From contig NZ_CP025025.1 of NCBI RefSeq assembly GCF_002874535.1, positions 2,837,526 to 2,901,525 on the forward strand: a stretch of DNA of 64,000 nucleotides, given 5' to 3'. The notes under the pieces were generated by a model. It was not told where the DNA came from. It worked only from the letters and a program-made list of their open reading frames with translations, and did no database searches. This stretch comes from Mesobacillus jeotgali. Its GTDB lineage: Bacteria; Bacillota; Bacilli; Bacillales; Cytobacillaceae. Positions 29,036 to 37,868 of the stretch are shown here, piece after piece (the first letter of the stretch is position 1; each line of letters opens with the position of its first letter). The translations under genes were made by a program, and so were the position numbers.

Positions 29036-30383
29036 AAACGACATCTTCATATACTGGTTCAGCATTATGGAGTTTTTCTACTTTTTCTTCTGTACCGTCT
29101 TCTGCATTAATATAAATCCTGAAGGTATCATTTCCGAGAACTCCTGTGAATTCATAGCATAACACCTCTTCATTCAGGTCGTTCAAGATTATCGCTTTCT
29201 TCTCGTCCATCACTTTGAGATTTGGATTGACTTTCTTTTTTGCTTCTTCTATTTCAATTCCGGCTTGTGGAATTTCCCTTGCTTTATGGGATTTCAAATA
29301 GTCCTCTGCTGAAAAGCCGATCACATCGCCGTTATCCAATGCGACCTTCATATTGATTGCATCTGGATAAACCCTTACGCCGTCCTGAGTACCTACGAAT
29401 GTAAAAACTCCAATGTTATCATATTGAGCGCTTTCGAAGAGATCAAGGTTTTCAAAATTGTGATCCTTTAAAAAGGCAATCGCCTTATTAGAAGCATCAT
29501 TGAGACTAAGCTTTTGATTCTTCACATCCCGATCAAGCAGGAACCAGATTGGATAGCCACCCTTTTTGGTTATATCCATACTCGCTTCCAGCTTTGTTTC
29601 TGGATTTTGGATCGATACACTGAAAAAACCATAATCCGATCCTTTGCCGTTTTCGGTTACTTTTACTTTACCGCCGTTTTTGACCGGGGTATATTGTTTG
29701 GTAATCTGGACCGCTTTTTCTTTTGATATCTTTTCGCCAGACAGTTTTTTAAAATTTTCGTCCTTCTTCTGAAGATTTATTTGTGCTGGCCCGAAATCTG
29801 TTTCCGTATAGCTTTCTACTGTTTTTTCAACTGTCTTGAATCCATCAATGATGGTATTGTCAGTTTGTCCCTTTTCAGTCGCAAGGGCTAGCTCTACATC
29901 CATCCAGCGAAGATTATTTTCCAGTACCATATGCTGGACTTGCCTTAAATCCTGCTGAATTTCACCTGATTGCTCATACAAGGTCTTTAACGTCGAATAT
30001 TCTTTTTCAGTTAATGGTTCTTTATCCAGATCACGAATCGCTGCTTTATAACTGAAATTCCCTATATTCGCTAAGAACTCTTCAGTTTTATTGAAAGGCA
30101 AAAGTGTCAACGGAAGCTGACCGACATCATTATGGGCCTGTGAAGTAATCTTCCATACTTCCGCCAGTTGGGGCGATAATGAACTTCTTGAGTTCATCGC
30201 AAGGGTTGTACCAATTTTATCGTTCAGTAAATCAATTTGATATGTCAAGTCATGAAAAGCCCTTTGATAATTGTTTTCCGCATTGATAAGTACTGCTGTT
30301 TTCTCCCTGTGCTCCTGATAACCCCAGAAGGCCGTTCCGGCAATTCCTACAACCAGGACTGCTATGGCTATTCCTCTTAGCAA
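29034..30383 (-). CDS. ypeB: YpeB, germination protein partner of SleB
   Basis: YpeB is needed for stability and localisation of the cortex-lytic enzyme SleB in the spore inner membrane. The 449-residue protein has an uncleaved N-terminal membrane anchor (about residues 4-21). A helical region follows, then C-terminal PepSY-type beta domains with recurrent hydrophobic/aromatic patterns. It starts 12 bases after sleB, the universal sleB-ypeB pairing. Confidence 0.95.
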   Translation of the reverse strand: MLRGIAIAVLVVGIAGTAFWGYQEHREKTAVLINAENNYQRAFHDLTYQIDLLNDKIGTTLAMNSRSSLSPQLAEVWKITSQAHNDVGQLPLTLLPFNKTEEFLANIGNFSYKAAIRDLDKEPLTEKEYSTLKTLYEQSGEIQQDLRQVQHMVLENNLRWMDVELALATEKGQTDNTIIDGFKTVEKTVESYTETDFGPAQINLQKKDENFKKLSGEKISKEKAVQITKQYTPVKNGGKVKVTENGKGSDYGFFSVSIQNPETKLEASMDITKKGGYPIWFLLDRDVKNQKLSLNDASNKAIAFLKDHNFENLDLFESAQYDNIGVFTFVGTQDGVRVYPDAINMKVALDNGDVIGFSAEDYLKSHKAREIPQAGIEIEEAKKKVNPNLKVMDEKKAIILNDLNEEVLCYEFTGVLGNDTFRIYINAEDGTEEKVEKLHNAEPVYEDVV

Positions 30384-30395
30384 TTCAACTCACCC

Positions 30396-31172
30396 CTATT
30401 TACAAAAAATATGTTTTCCAATCTTCTTGATTTGCGGTCGGGACCAAATCCATGCGCTGGTTGCTGTATCAGGATTAAAATAGTACATAGCATTGCCAGT
30501 AGGGTCCCAGCCATTGATGGCATCAAGGACAGCTTTTTTTGCAGTTTCATTTGGCGTCAGCCAGATTTGGCCATCAGCCACAGCTGTGAATGCTCTCGGT
30601 TCGAAAATAACCCCGGATACTGTATTCGGAAATGTGGCACTGTCCAAGCGGTTCAAAATTACCGCAGCGACCGCTACCTGCCCAGTATATGGTTCACCCC
30701 TGGCTTCGCCATACACCGCATTAGCCATAAGCTGGATATCATTTTGTGAAAAACCATTTGGTGTATTTGTTGCAGCGGGTTTAGGTGCTGGCTGGGTTTG
30801 ACCGCCTCCGCCAGCTGAGCCACCACCTTGTGCTTCGCCGCCCCAGGCAATTTTTGCATTTGGCGTCGCCTTCGCAAGCTTGAGTTTTGTTTGCCAGCCT
30901 GCAATCCCATCGATTTTCAGACCGAATTCGTATTGGAAATTCCTTAGAGCCCAGTAGGTACCCCATCCAAATACCCCGTCAATCTTGCCATTATAAAAAC
31001 CAATATGCTTGAGACGTGATTGGAGTTCTATTACATCCTCTCCTGTCGAACCCTGCTGCAGCACCTGACTCGTAAAGGCCTCAGCCCTTTGATCCACTTC
31101 GCTAAATTGTACAAAAGACATGATCAAAGCCAATGCGGCCATCACCTTCAAGATAGACCGATAATTCTTCAT
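30396..31172 (-). CDS. sleB: SleB, spore cortex-lytic enzyme
   Basis: It degrades cortex peptidoglycan (muramic-delta-lactam specific lytic transglycosylase) during germination. The 258-residue product has a signal peptide (about 1-32) and an N-terminal peptidoglycan-binding domain with LQSRLKHIGFYNGKIDGVFG. A Gly/Pro/Ala linker follows, then the hydrolase domain starting near 145 with ANAVYGEARGEPYTGQVAVA, which contains the conserved Glu. The ATG at 31172 gives a proper signal peptide; an upstream frame extension overlaps a terminator. Confidence 0.96.
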   Translation of the reverse strand: MKNYRSILKVMAALALIMSFVQFSEVDQRAEAFTSQVLQQGSTGEDVIELQSRLKHIGFYNGKIDGVFGWGTYWALRNFQYEFGLKIDGIAGWQTKLKLAKATPNAKIAWGGEAQGGGSAGGGGQTQPAPKPAATNTPNGFSQNDIQLMANAVYGEARGEPYTGQVAVAAVILNRLDSATFPNTVSGVIFEPRAFTAVADGQIWLTPNETAKKAVLDAINGWDPTGNAMYYFNPDTATSAWIWSRPQIKKIGKHIFCK

Positions 31173-31245
31173 TGAATGCAACCCCCAAAGATGTGAACTT
31201 AAAAGATTAATCTTATTTTTTGTTAAGAGTTGACTTTTATTCCAC

Positions 31246-31285
31246 AAAACAAAAAAACCCTCCATTTTTTAAGAATGAAGAGTTT
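31246..31285 (-). terminator. Intrinsic terminator of prsW
   Basis: Twelve paired positions (AAACTCTTCATT with AATGGAGGGTTT, including two G-U pairs) followed by seven Ts on the minus strand. It separates prsW from sleB. Confidence 0.8.
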
Positions 31286-31286
31286 C

Positions 31287-31958
31287 TCAGATTGGATATT
31301 GCTTCTCAATATGCTGCAGAGTCAATGTTCTCGCCTTTTTTACTTTTCTCAGACCAAGCCACCATAGGAATATCATGAATGGAACCATCAACACGAGCCA
31401 GTCTTCCCTGGTCATCAGGATAAAATCATACATCCCGTGCAGAAGGACAGGCACTGTTAACGAAAGCATGATCCACTTCTTTTGAACCACTGGTGAAAAC
31501 TTTGCCTTACCTATATAGTAACCCATGATGACCCCAAAGAGCGCATGGCTCGAAACAGGCAACAGCGCCCTGCCAAGTGCGTCCTGAAGACCATTGGCAA
31601 GCAGGTAAAAAATATTTTCAGCCGATGCGAACCCAAGGGATACAGCCACACTGTAGATGACTCCATCATAAGGTTCATCGAAGGAAATATGCTGGAAAAT
31701 CGTGTAATAAAGGATAAACCATTTAAAGAATTCTTCTAAAAGGCCAACCGTCCCGAATGCTTTAATGAAGTCATCCTGGAACAATCCCTCAGCAGAGAGT
31801 ACATATTGAATGAACATAAGCGGAAATACAAGCAATGCACCGAATATAAACATTTTAAAAACCAGTGATAGCGGCTCTGACCCATATTGGTCCCTTAAAT
31901 AAAAATAACTTAACAGCGCCAGACCCGGAGCTACCCCGGCAGTAACTATTCCCAGCAT
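31287..31958 (-). CDS. prsW: PrsW, intramembrane protease for anti-sigma RsiW
   Basis: PrsW makes the first cut in anti-sigma factor RsiW under envelope stress, freeing SigW. The 223-residue protein has about seven hydrophobic segments. It shows the family motifs EEFFKW near residue 76 and [22 protein letters not shown] near 95, then [14 protein letters not shown]. The ATG at 31958 follows GAGGACAGCAT and matches the family start. Confidence 0.93.
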   Translation of the reverse strand: MLGIVTAGVAPGLALLSYFYLRDQYGSEPLSLVFKMFIFGALLVFPLMFIQYVLSAEGLFQDDFIKAFGTVGLLEEFFKWFILYYTIFQHISFDEPYDGVIYSVAVSLGFASAENIFYLLANGLQDALGRALLPVSSHALFGVIMGYYIGKAKFSPVVQKKWIMLSLTVPVLLHGMYDFILMTREDWLVLMVPFMIFLWWLGLRKVKKARTLTLQHIEKQYPI

Positions 31959-32060
31959 ATGCTGTCCTCTTTTCAATTTGTTTTTTTAATCGTATCATGT
32001 AATTAGAAGAAAGAAAATGGATTATTATTCTTTCTCACTGGTCTTTCGGAGGTAATAGTT

Positions 32061-33032
32061 TTGAAGAAGAATATTTTATTGATTCATACTGGCGGTACCA
32101 TTTCCATGAGCGAGGATACAAGCGGAGCAGTTAAACCAGGGACGAATAACCCGTTGACAGAGGGAACTGACCTTTTATCCGGTTTGGCTGACCTTGTTGT
32201 TGAAGAGCCGTTCAATTTGCCCTCTCCACATATTACACCAAAAGAGATGATGGAGTTAAAATACATCCTCGAGGATTATGATAAAAAGGGCAATATCGAC
32301 GGAGCCGTAATCACTCATGGAACAGATACACTTGAAGAGACAGCATATTTCCTGGATCTCACCTGCCAGGCCAGCTTCCCGGTCGTCGTTACTGGCGCCA
32401 TGCGGTCAAGCAATGAAATCGGTTCAGATGGACTATATAATTTAATTTCGTCCATAAGTGTTGCTTCCAGCCCAGATGCAAAGGGTAAGGGAGTCCTTGT
32501 TGTCCTTAATGATGAGATCCACACGGCAGTGAACGTCACCAAAACGCATACTAGCAATATCTCAACCTTTCAAAGCCCGCAATACGGCCCGATTGGAATA
32601 GTCACAAAAAGGGGAGTTCTTTTCCACCACACTCCTACTAAACATGAAAACTATCCTGTTAAGGACATCAAAAAGAACGTGTCACTGATTAAAGCCCACG
32701 CGGGAATGGACTCATCCCTACTCAAAGCGTTACTCGAATTGAAAGTTGATGGAGTGGTGATCGAAGCTCTTGGACAAGGCAATCTCCCACCCGCAGCGCT
32801 AGAGGGGGTAAAAGACTTTATTAAAAACAATATCCCTGTCGTCATTGTTTCCAGGAGCTTTGCCGGCATTGTCCAGGATGTTTATGGCTATGAAGGCGGA
32901 GGCAAGCACCTGAAGGAATTAGGCGTCATCTTCTCAAACGGCCTGAATGGACAGAAAGCAAGGATCAAACTGCTAGTTGCTCTTGCTAAAACGGATAACA
33001 TGGATGAAATTACTGAGATGTTCATGTTTTAG
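32061..33032 (+). CDS. ansA: AnsA, type I L-asparaginase
   Basis: It hydrolyses asparagine to aspartate and ammonia. The 323-residue protein carries both asparaginase signatures: HTGGTISM with nucleophilic Thr near residue 13, and THGTDTLEETA with Thr88-Asp89. No signal peptide is seen, so it is cytosolic. It begins with TTG, supported by GGAGGTAATAGTT. It is monocistronic, on the opposite strand to its neighbours and followed by a strong terminator. In B. subtilis the other asparaginase gene context (ansAB) is elsewhere. Confidence 0.93.
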   Translation: MKKNILLIHTGGTISMSEDTSGAVKPGTNNPLTEGTDLLSGLADLVVEEPFNLPSPHITPKEMMELKYILEDYDKKGNIDGAVITHGTDTLEETAYFLDLTCQASFPVVVTGAMRSSNEIGSDGLYNLISSISVASSPDAKGKGVLVVLNDEIHTAVNVTKTHTSNISTFQSPQYGPIGIVTKRGVLFHHTPTKHENYPVKDIKKNVSLIKAHAGMDSSLLKALLELKVDGVVIEALGQGNLPPAALEGVKDFIKNNIPVVIVSRSFAGIVQDVYGYEGGGKHLKELGVIFSNGLNGQKARIKLLVALAKTDNMDEITEMFMF

Positions 33033-33045
33033 AAGGGAATAATAT

Positions 33046-33095
33046 GAAAAAGCGGCGTCCTGAATTTAATCAGACACCGCTTTTTCATTTTTTTT
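33046..33095 (+). terminator. Intrinsic terminator of ansA
   Basis: Stem GAAAAAGCGG / CCGCTTTTTC with a 21-base loop followed by ATTTTTTTT on the plus strand. Confidence 0.85.
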
Positions 33096-33127
33096 GCTGG
33101 ATTTCTATCGGTTACGATCCTTTTAAT

Positions 33128-33445
33128 GATTGGCGATCCATAATTCCAGTTTTTTTGTAAAAACAAACTGCCAATGATGCTGATTGGTGCCCTAAGAATC
33201 CTGTTGCCGGTAAAACATGGCTCAAATGAAGACGATTGGTGACCTAAAAATCCTGTTGCCAGAAAAACAGGCTCCAATGAAGACGATTGGTGACCTAAAA
33301 ATCCTGGTGCCAGAAAAATAGGACACCAATGAAGCTGGTTGGTGACCTAAAAATCCTGGTGCCGGTAAAACAGGGCTCCAATGAAGCTGATTGGTGACCT
33401 AAAAATCCTGTTTTCGGAAAAATAGGCACCAATAAAGCTGATGGC
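33128..33445. repeat. Tandem repeat array 2, 51-52-bp unit, about six copies
   Basis: GATTGG-type boundaries recur near 33128, 33182, 33234, 33285, 33337, 33389 and (degraded) 33440. Each unit is a nested inverted repeat: outer arms ATTGGTG / CACCAAT, an A-A mismatch, then CCTA / TAGG, with an inner CTGG-TG-CCAG or CCTGTT / AACAGG hairpin. The first copy has ATTGGC / GCCAAT, a compensating change. It fills the gap between convergent ansA and ypdA. Confidence 0.85.
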
Positions 33446-33492
33446 TTCCACCTTTTCGTTCCGTAGTATACTAGCCGGGTTTAACTCCTCCT

Positions 33493-33523
33493 ATAAAAAT
33501 AGGCGGGATTCTCCCACCTATTT
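33493..33523 (-). terminator. Intrinsic terminator of ypdA
   Basis: Minus-strand AAATAGGTGGGA / TCCCGCCTATTT (one G-U) with a 3-base loop, then TTAT. Confidence 0.75.
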
Positions 33524-33529
33524 ACATAC

Positions 33530-34495
33530 CTATTTTCTATTCGATATTGCATCCGCAATCTGTCCGCCATGGAAGCGTCCATTTTCGATGAATATTTCGT
33601 TTGCATTATTCCCTGCAGCAATTACTCCGGCAATAAATATTCCTGGTACATTCGTTTCCATTGTCTCAGGGTTAAAATATGGCCGGCCTGTATCTGCCTC
33701 AATTTTCACGCCCATTTTCTCAAGAAAGGCGTGGTCCGGCCGGTAACCAGTCATCGCAAATACATGGTCATTTTTCAATTTTACCGTCTGGCCTTCCTGA
33801 TCATAAACAATGGAGTCTTCAGTGATTTCTTTGACATCTGCACTAAATACCATATCAACAACGCCAGATCTAACTAGTGCTTCGAATTCTGGCAGCACCC
33901 ACGGTTTGATGCTTGGCGAATATTCTGCTCCTCGGTATAGGACTGTTACTCTCGCCCCCGCCTTCTCTAACTCTATCGCAGCATCCACGCTTGAGTTTTT
34001 TCCGCCAATGACTGCAACATCCATGTCAAAGAAAGGATGTGCCTCCTTGAAGTAGTGTGAGACCTTTTCCAGCTGTTCGCCCGGGATACCCATGAAATTA
34101 GGATTATCATAATAACCGGTGGCGATGACGATATTTTCCGAGGTGTATTTCTGTTTATCTGTTGTCACCTCAAAGACAGATTCTTGTCTTTTTACTATTT
34201 CTGTGACCCTCTCATATTTATTGATTCTGAGCTTTTCCCGCTTGACGACTTCCCGGTAATAAACGAGCGCTTGATTACGCTTTGGTTTAAGGTTCTCGGT
34301 TATGAAGGGGACATCGCCAATGGCAAGCTTTTCACTGCTGCTAAAAAATGTCTGGTGGGTTGGATAATTATAAATCGCATTCACGATATTTCCTTTTTCG
34401 ATGATAAGCGGATTCAATCCCTTTTTCTTCAGTGCAATAGCGGCAGCAAGACCACATGGGCCACCCCCGACAATGATGACATCTTCCTTATTCAT
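33530..34495 (-). CDS. ypdA: YpdA (Bdr), bacillithiol-disulfide reductase
   Basis: This FAD/NADPH flavoprotein reduces oxidised bacillithiol. The 321-residue product begins with an FAD-binding GGGPCGLAAAIALKK segment and has a second dinucleotide motif GGKNSSVDAAIELE near 160 for NADPH. The C-terminal GIFIAGVIAAGNNANEIFIENG completes the FAD site. The single Cys near residue 14 is the one thought to matter in YpdA. The ATG at 34495 is preferred over a GTG that overlaps the ribosome site. Confidence 0.93.
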   Translation of the reverse strand: MNKEDVIIVGGGPCGLAAAIALKKKGLNPLIIEKGNIVNAIYNYPTHQTFFSSSEKLAIGDVPFITENLKPKRNQALVYYREVVKREKLRINKYERVTEIVKRQESVFEVTTDKQKYTSENIVIATGYYDNPNFMGIPGEQLEKVSHYFKEAHPFFDMDVAVIGGKNSSVDAAIELEKAGARVTVLYRGAEYSPSIKPWVLPEFEALVRSGVVDMVFSADVKEITEDSIVYDQEGQTVKLKNDHVFAMTGYRPDHAFLEKMGVKIEADTGRPYFNPETMETNVPGIFIAGVIAAGNNANEIFIENGRFHGGQIADAISNRK

Positions 34496-34539
34496 GTAGA
34501 AAATCACTCCTTATGGATCTATATAAACCTTATCAAGGA

Positions 34540-34577
34540 TATAAAAAAATCTCCCATCATTAAATGATAGGAGATTT
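34540..34577 (-). terminator. Intrinsic terminator of gudB
   Basis: Minus-strand AAATCTCCTATCA / TGATGGGAGATTT (one G-U) and a 5-base loop followed by TTTTAT. Confidence 0.9.
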
Positions 34578-34612
34578 CACCATAAGATTCAATGAAGAAC
34601 CCTTTTCTACTT

Positions 34613-35890
34613 TTAAATCCAGCCCCTGAAGCGGCTAGCTTCAGCCATTTTGCGGACACCGACCATATAAGCAGCAAGACGCATGTCTACTCTGCGTGTC
34701 TGGGCTGTATCATAGATGCTGTCAAAGGATTTAACCATAACCTTTTCAAGCTTGTCTTCGACTTCTTCTTCCGTCCAATAATACCCCTGATTGTTTTGTA
34801 CCCATTCAAAGTAAGAAACTGTTACTCCACCAGCGGAGGCAAGGACGTCCGGCACAAGCAGGATACCGCGTTCTGTAAGGATTTCTGTTGCTTCCAGCGT
34901 TGTTGGGCCGTTTGCAGCCTCAACGACGATACTAGCCCTGATATTGTGGGCATTTTCTTCAGTAATCTGATTTTCTATCGCAGCTGGAACAAGGATGTCA
35001 CAATCAAGTTCCAACAATTCTTTATTAGTAATTGTATTATTGAATAATTTGGTTACTGTCCCAAAACTGTCTCGACGGTCAAGCAAGTAGTCGATATCAA
35101 GTCCTTCTGGATCATGAAGCGCACCGTAAGCATCAGATATTCCGATGATTTTAGCTCCAGCATCATGCATGAACTTAGCTAAGTAGCTTCCGGCATTACC
35201 GAATCCCTGGACGACAACTCTTGCACCTTCAAGCTCGATTCCCTTTTTCTTTGCAGCTTCACGGATACAAATCGTAACCCCTTTTGCTGTTGCCGATTCA
35301 CGACCATGTGAACCACCGAGTACCAGCGGCTTGCCTGTAATGAATCCTGGAGAGTTAAATTCATCTATACGGCTATATTCATCCATCATCCAAGCCATAA
35401 TCTGCGAGTTCGTAAAAACATCAGGTGCCGGGATGTCTTTTGTTGGTCCTACGATCTGGCTGATCGCACGGACATATCCTCGGCTCAATCTTTCCAGTTC
35501 CCTGAACGACATATCGCGAGGATCACAAACAATCCCGCCTTTTCCACCGCCGTATGGCAGATCGACAATGCCACATTTCAAGCTCATCCAGATTGATAAG
35601 GCTTTTACCTCTTTCTCCGTTACGTTTGGATGGAAACGTATTCCTCCCTTTGTTGGACCCACTGCATCATTGTGCTGCGCCCGGTAGCCAGTAAAGACTT
35701 TAACAGATCCGTCATCCATTCTGACAGGAATTTTCACTGTCATCATCCTGAGCGGCTCCTTTAAAAGCTCAAAAACCTCATCAGGGTATCCGAGTTTTTC
35801 CAAAGCCTTGTGAATAACAGTTTGTGTAGATCGTAAGACGTCATGTTTGTCTTCTTTATTTGGATTTTCATTACCGTTTGCGGCTACCAT
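34613..35890 (-). CDS. gudB: GudB, NAD-dependent glutamate dehydrogenase
   Basis: It deaminates glutamate to 2-oxoglutarate. The 425-residue protein closely follows B. subtilis GudB: the catalytic Lys region is in LPYGGGKGGIVCDP, and the NAD motif is GFGNAGSYLAKF. The VTEKEVKALSIWM stretch shows no in-frame 9-base duplication like the one that inactivates gudB in strain 168, so the enzyme should be active. The ATG at 35890 follows AGGAGGTTTATCA. A SigA promoter and a cre-like site lie upstream. Confidence 0.97.
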   Translation of the reverse strand: MVAANGNENPNKEDKHDVLRSTQTVIHKALEKLGYPDEVFELLKEPLRMMTVKIPVRMDDGSVKVFTGYRAQHNDAVGPTKGGIRFHPNVTEKEVKALSIWMSLKCGIVDLPYGGGKGGIVCDPRDMSFRELERLSRGYVRAISQIVGPTKDIPAPDVFTNSQIMAWMMDEYSRIDEFNSPGFITGKPLVLGGSHGRESATAKGVTICIREAAKKKGIELEGARVVVQGFGNAGSYLAKFMHDAGAKIIGISDAYGALHDPEGLDIDYLLDRRDSFGTVTKLFNNTITNKELLELDCDILVPAAIENQITEENAHNIRASIVVEAANGPTTLEATEILTERGILLVPDVLASAGGVTVSYFEWVQNNQGYYWTEEEVEDKLEKVMVKSFDSIYDTAQTRRVDMRLAAYMVGVRKMAEASRFRGWI

Positions 35891-35940
35891 TGATAAACCT
35901 CCTAAATCACTTTTGCGGATGTTGTCTGCTTTCATGGATT

Positions 35941-35968
35941 AGTATACACCTTTGGTTATTTTATGCAA
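35941..35968 (-). promoter_or_regulatory. SigA promoter of gudB
   Basis: TTGCAT, a 16-base spacer, and TATACT on the minus strand. It predicts transcription starting near 35934, which excludes the in-frame ATG at 35935 as the start codon. Confidence 0.6.
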
Positions 35969-36221
35969 GAAGAAAAAAACAGTTTTCCGCATTTTTTGAT
36001 TATTGAATGAAAACGCTACCATTTAAGTCCTTATTATTATTGACTTGATAATAAATTGACTGAATAATAAGACATTGTTTGGTGACAATACTGTATTTTA
36101 AGAGTCAGATTTGAAGATAACTCCATAAAAAATACTCTAAAAATCCCACCTTAGCAATCAGCCATATTTTTGCCTAAAAGACCTAAAACCACAAGCACCT
36201 TTCTAACACAATATCTTCCAT
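35969..36221. other. gudB-mecB intergenic region
   Basis: An AT-rich stretch with a cre-like site at 36008-36021 and repeated TTGACT/AATAATAA motifs around 36040-36075. I see no gene. Confidence 0.4.
36008..36021. promoter_or_regulatory. Candidate CcpA-binding cre site upstream of gudB
   Basis: Minus-strand TGGTAGCGTTTTCA fits the cre consensus TGWNANCGNTNWCA with one mismatch. It lies about 40 bases upstream of the gudB -35 box. Confidence 0.5.
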
Positions 36222-36269
36222 AAAAAAAGCCGAAGCCTTCCATTATTTCATAAAATAATGGACAAGGCT
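36222..36269 (-). terminator. Intrinsic terminator of mecB
   Basis: Minus-strand AGCCTTGTCCATTATTT / AAATAATGGAAGGCT stem followed by CGGCTTTTTTT; the stem overlaps the last mecB codons. Confidence 0.8.
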
Positions 36270-36827
36270 TTCGACTGCACGTTCTTCCATAATCTCGTTC
36301 CCATATTCGAGCAGTCTATGGATGCTCAATATTGATGGAACTCCGTATTCTGCCATTAATGACACCGTCTTATTGGTCTCATCAGGCAATATTCCATTCA
36401 TAAGCAAGTAATAATGGTCATTCATAAAATGCAGGCTGCCTCCTTCAATACCGGAGTCCAAGAGTCTTTTTGCCAGCTGGATCACGTCCTCGACATTTTC
36501 GAATTCAAACAAAATGTCTTCGCTTCCATCGACCGTGACCTGCATTTCGATAATCCCATCATCAAACTGCTCCTCATCTTCATCCTGTTCGATCATTGTG
36601 ACGATCATGACCATCCCCTGGGCATGCAATGAAAAAATTTCCACTGCAACTGAACCGATGATATCCAAATCGAATTCTTCGCTGGCTTCCTCAAGCATAT
36701 CGTGAAAAAGCTGATGCCACTTCAACGAATCCTTCCATATATCCTCTTTGGTCAATCCCCGGTCGGATAAATCATCTATCGTAAGGAATATCTTAATTTT
36801 ATTAGTGGTTAATCGTTCCAAGCGCAT
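36243..36827 (-). CDS. mecB: MecB (YpbH), ClpC adaptor, MecA paralogue
   Basis: The 194-residue adaptor targets proteins to the ClpCP protease. The N-terminal substrate-binding domain begins MRLERLTTNKIKIFLTIDDL. An acidic linker (EQDEDEEQFDDG near 82-95) leads to the C-terminal ClpC-binding domain. The length equals B. subtilis YpbH. The ATG at 36827 has CAGGGGG 7 bases upstream; two earlier in-frame starts are badly spaced. Confidence 0.93.
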   Translation of the reverse strand: MRLERLTTNKIKIFLTIDDLSDRGLTKEDIWKDSLKWHQLFHDMLEEASEEFDLDIIGSVAVEIFSLHAQGMVMIVTMIEQDEDEEQFDDGIIEMQVTVDGSEDILFEFENVEDVIQLAKRLLDSGIEGGSLHFMNDHYYLLMNGILPDETNKTVSLMAEYGVPSILSIHRLLEYGNEIMEERAVESLVHYFMK

Positions 36828-36892
36828 ATTCATGCCCCCTGCCATCGACAAAGCTCTTATTTTAGTTTATGAAAATATCGCAGGTTGGTGAG

Positions 36893-37804
36893 TTATTTAA
36901 ATTGATCAATGCGCTTTTTCAACCATTTTTCCCATTCCGCTCTTGTCATGCCTACAATGTTCTCTTGATATTCTTCCTGCTGCTCTAACGGCATCGAGTC
37001 AATTGCAATACCACCGAGCCCTATAAAAAGATCTGGAAAGATTATATTAATCTCCTCGGCAAGCTTCAAAGTTGCTTCTCTATTTTCATCAAGAGTGCAG
37101 GATAAGAAGAGGAACTTTGGTTTCACCTTTTCCACCACTACCTCAAGATCATTCTCAGCAAGGCTTGTGCCCAGGAAGACTACCTCAAATCCTTTTCGCC
37201 TTAAGTACAATGTATAGATTAATAAACCTAGTTCATGTCTTTCTCCAGGCCCGCATACAGCAATTGACTTTGGCAGGAATGAATTGTGCGGAAATGAATT
37301 TGATAATCCTTCAATTCTCGAACGTATAAATGACGAAGCAAAATGCTCATGTGCAGTCGTTATACTTCCCTCTTCCCACAAATCGCCCACCTTAATCAAA
37401 ATCGGGCCTAATAAATCAATAACAGTTTTGTCAATTGTAAACAAACTGAAGGCCTGGTTAATCAATTCATGAGCTTTGGCACTATTGAAGTCAAGAAGTG
37501 CAGTCAACAGCTTGTCTCCAATCTCATCAACCATGTCCCTTTTAGGCACTTCAGCCTTTTCCACTGATAAAGCTGAATTTTCAAGCAAAGACACAGCCTG
37601 GCTGATGGTAAAGCCTTGATTTATTTTTGAGATCAGCCACCGCAAAATTTCTACATGCTCCTCGGTATACAATCGATGACCGGATTCATTTCTGACAGGG
37701 GCAATCATCTGATATCTTCTCTCCCAAGCCCTAAGTGTCCCGGGCTGAATACCAAGCATTTTGGATACTGCTTTAATATTATATTTTCCTGCGCCGTTCC
37801 CCAT
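36893..37804 (-). CDS. CarH/LitR-like MerR regulator with cobalamin-binding domain
   Basis: This 303-residue regulator has an N-terminal MerR winged helix (about 8-75, AWERRYQ typical), a helical B12-cap domain (about 95-170) and a Rossmann-type B12 domain (about 178-300). ERHELG at 188-193 matches E/DxHxxG, placing the lower cobalt ligand at His190. The cap has Trp143 and Glu153-His154, exactly the Wx9EH motif of adenosylcobalamin photoreceptors. It probably represses genes in the dark and releases on illumination, as for CarH. CGGAGG precedes the ATG. It may be cotranscribed with mecB. It is absent from this spot in B. subtilis. Confidence 0.85.
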   Translation of the reverse strand: MGNGAGKYNIKAVSKMLGIQPGTLRAWERRYQMIAPVRNESGHRLYTEEHVEILRWLISKINQGFTISQAVSLLENSALSVEKAEVPKRDMVDEIGDKLLTALLDFNSAKAHELINQAFSLFTIDKTVIDLLGPILIKVGDLWEEGSITTAHEHFASSFIRSRIEGLSNSFPHNSFLPKSIAVCGPGERHELGLLIYTLYLRRKGFEVVFLGTSLAENDLEVVVEKVKPKFLFLSCTLDENREATLKLAEEINIIFPDLFIGLGGIAIDSMPLEQQEEYQENIVGMTRAEWEKWLKKRIDQFK

Positions 37805-37868
37805 CCTAAAACCTCCGTTATTACCTGTACTACCGATTATAGCCGTGCTGCGGGACCTGTGTAAAACT

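Noticed and set aside
31173-31245. SigG promoter for sleB
   Set aside because: SigG control is expected, but I could not find a convincing -35/-10 pair.
33029-33277. 82-codon minus-strand frame over array 2
   Set aside because: It translates the tandem repeats and the ansA terminator, so the repeated peptide is an artefact.
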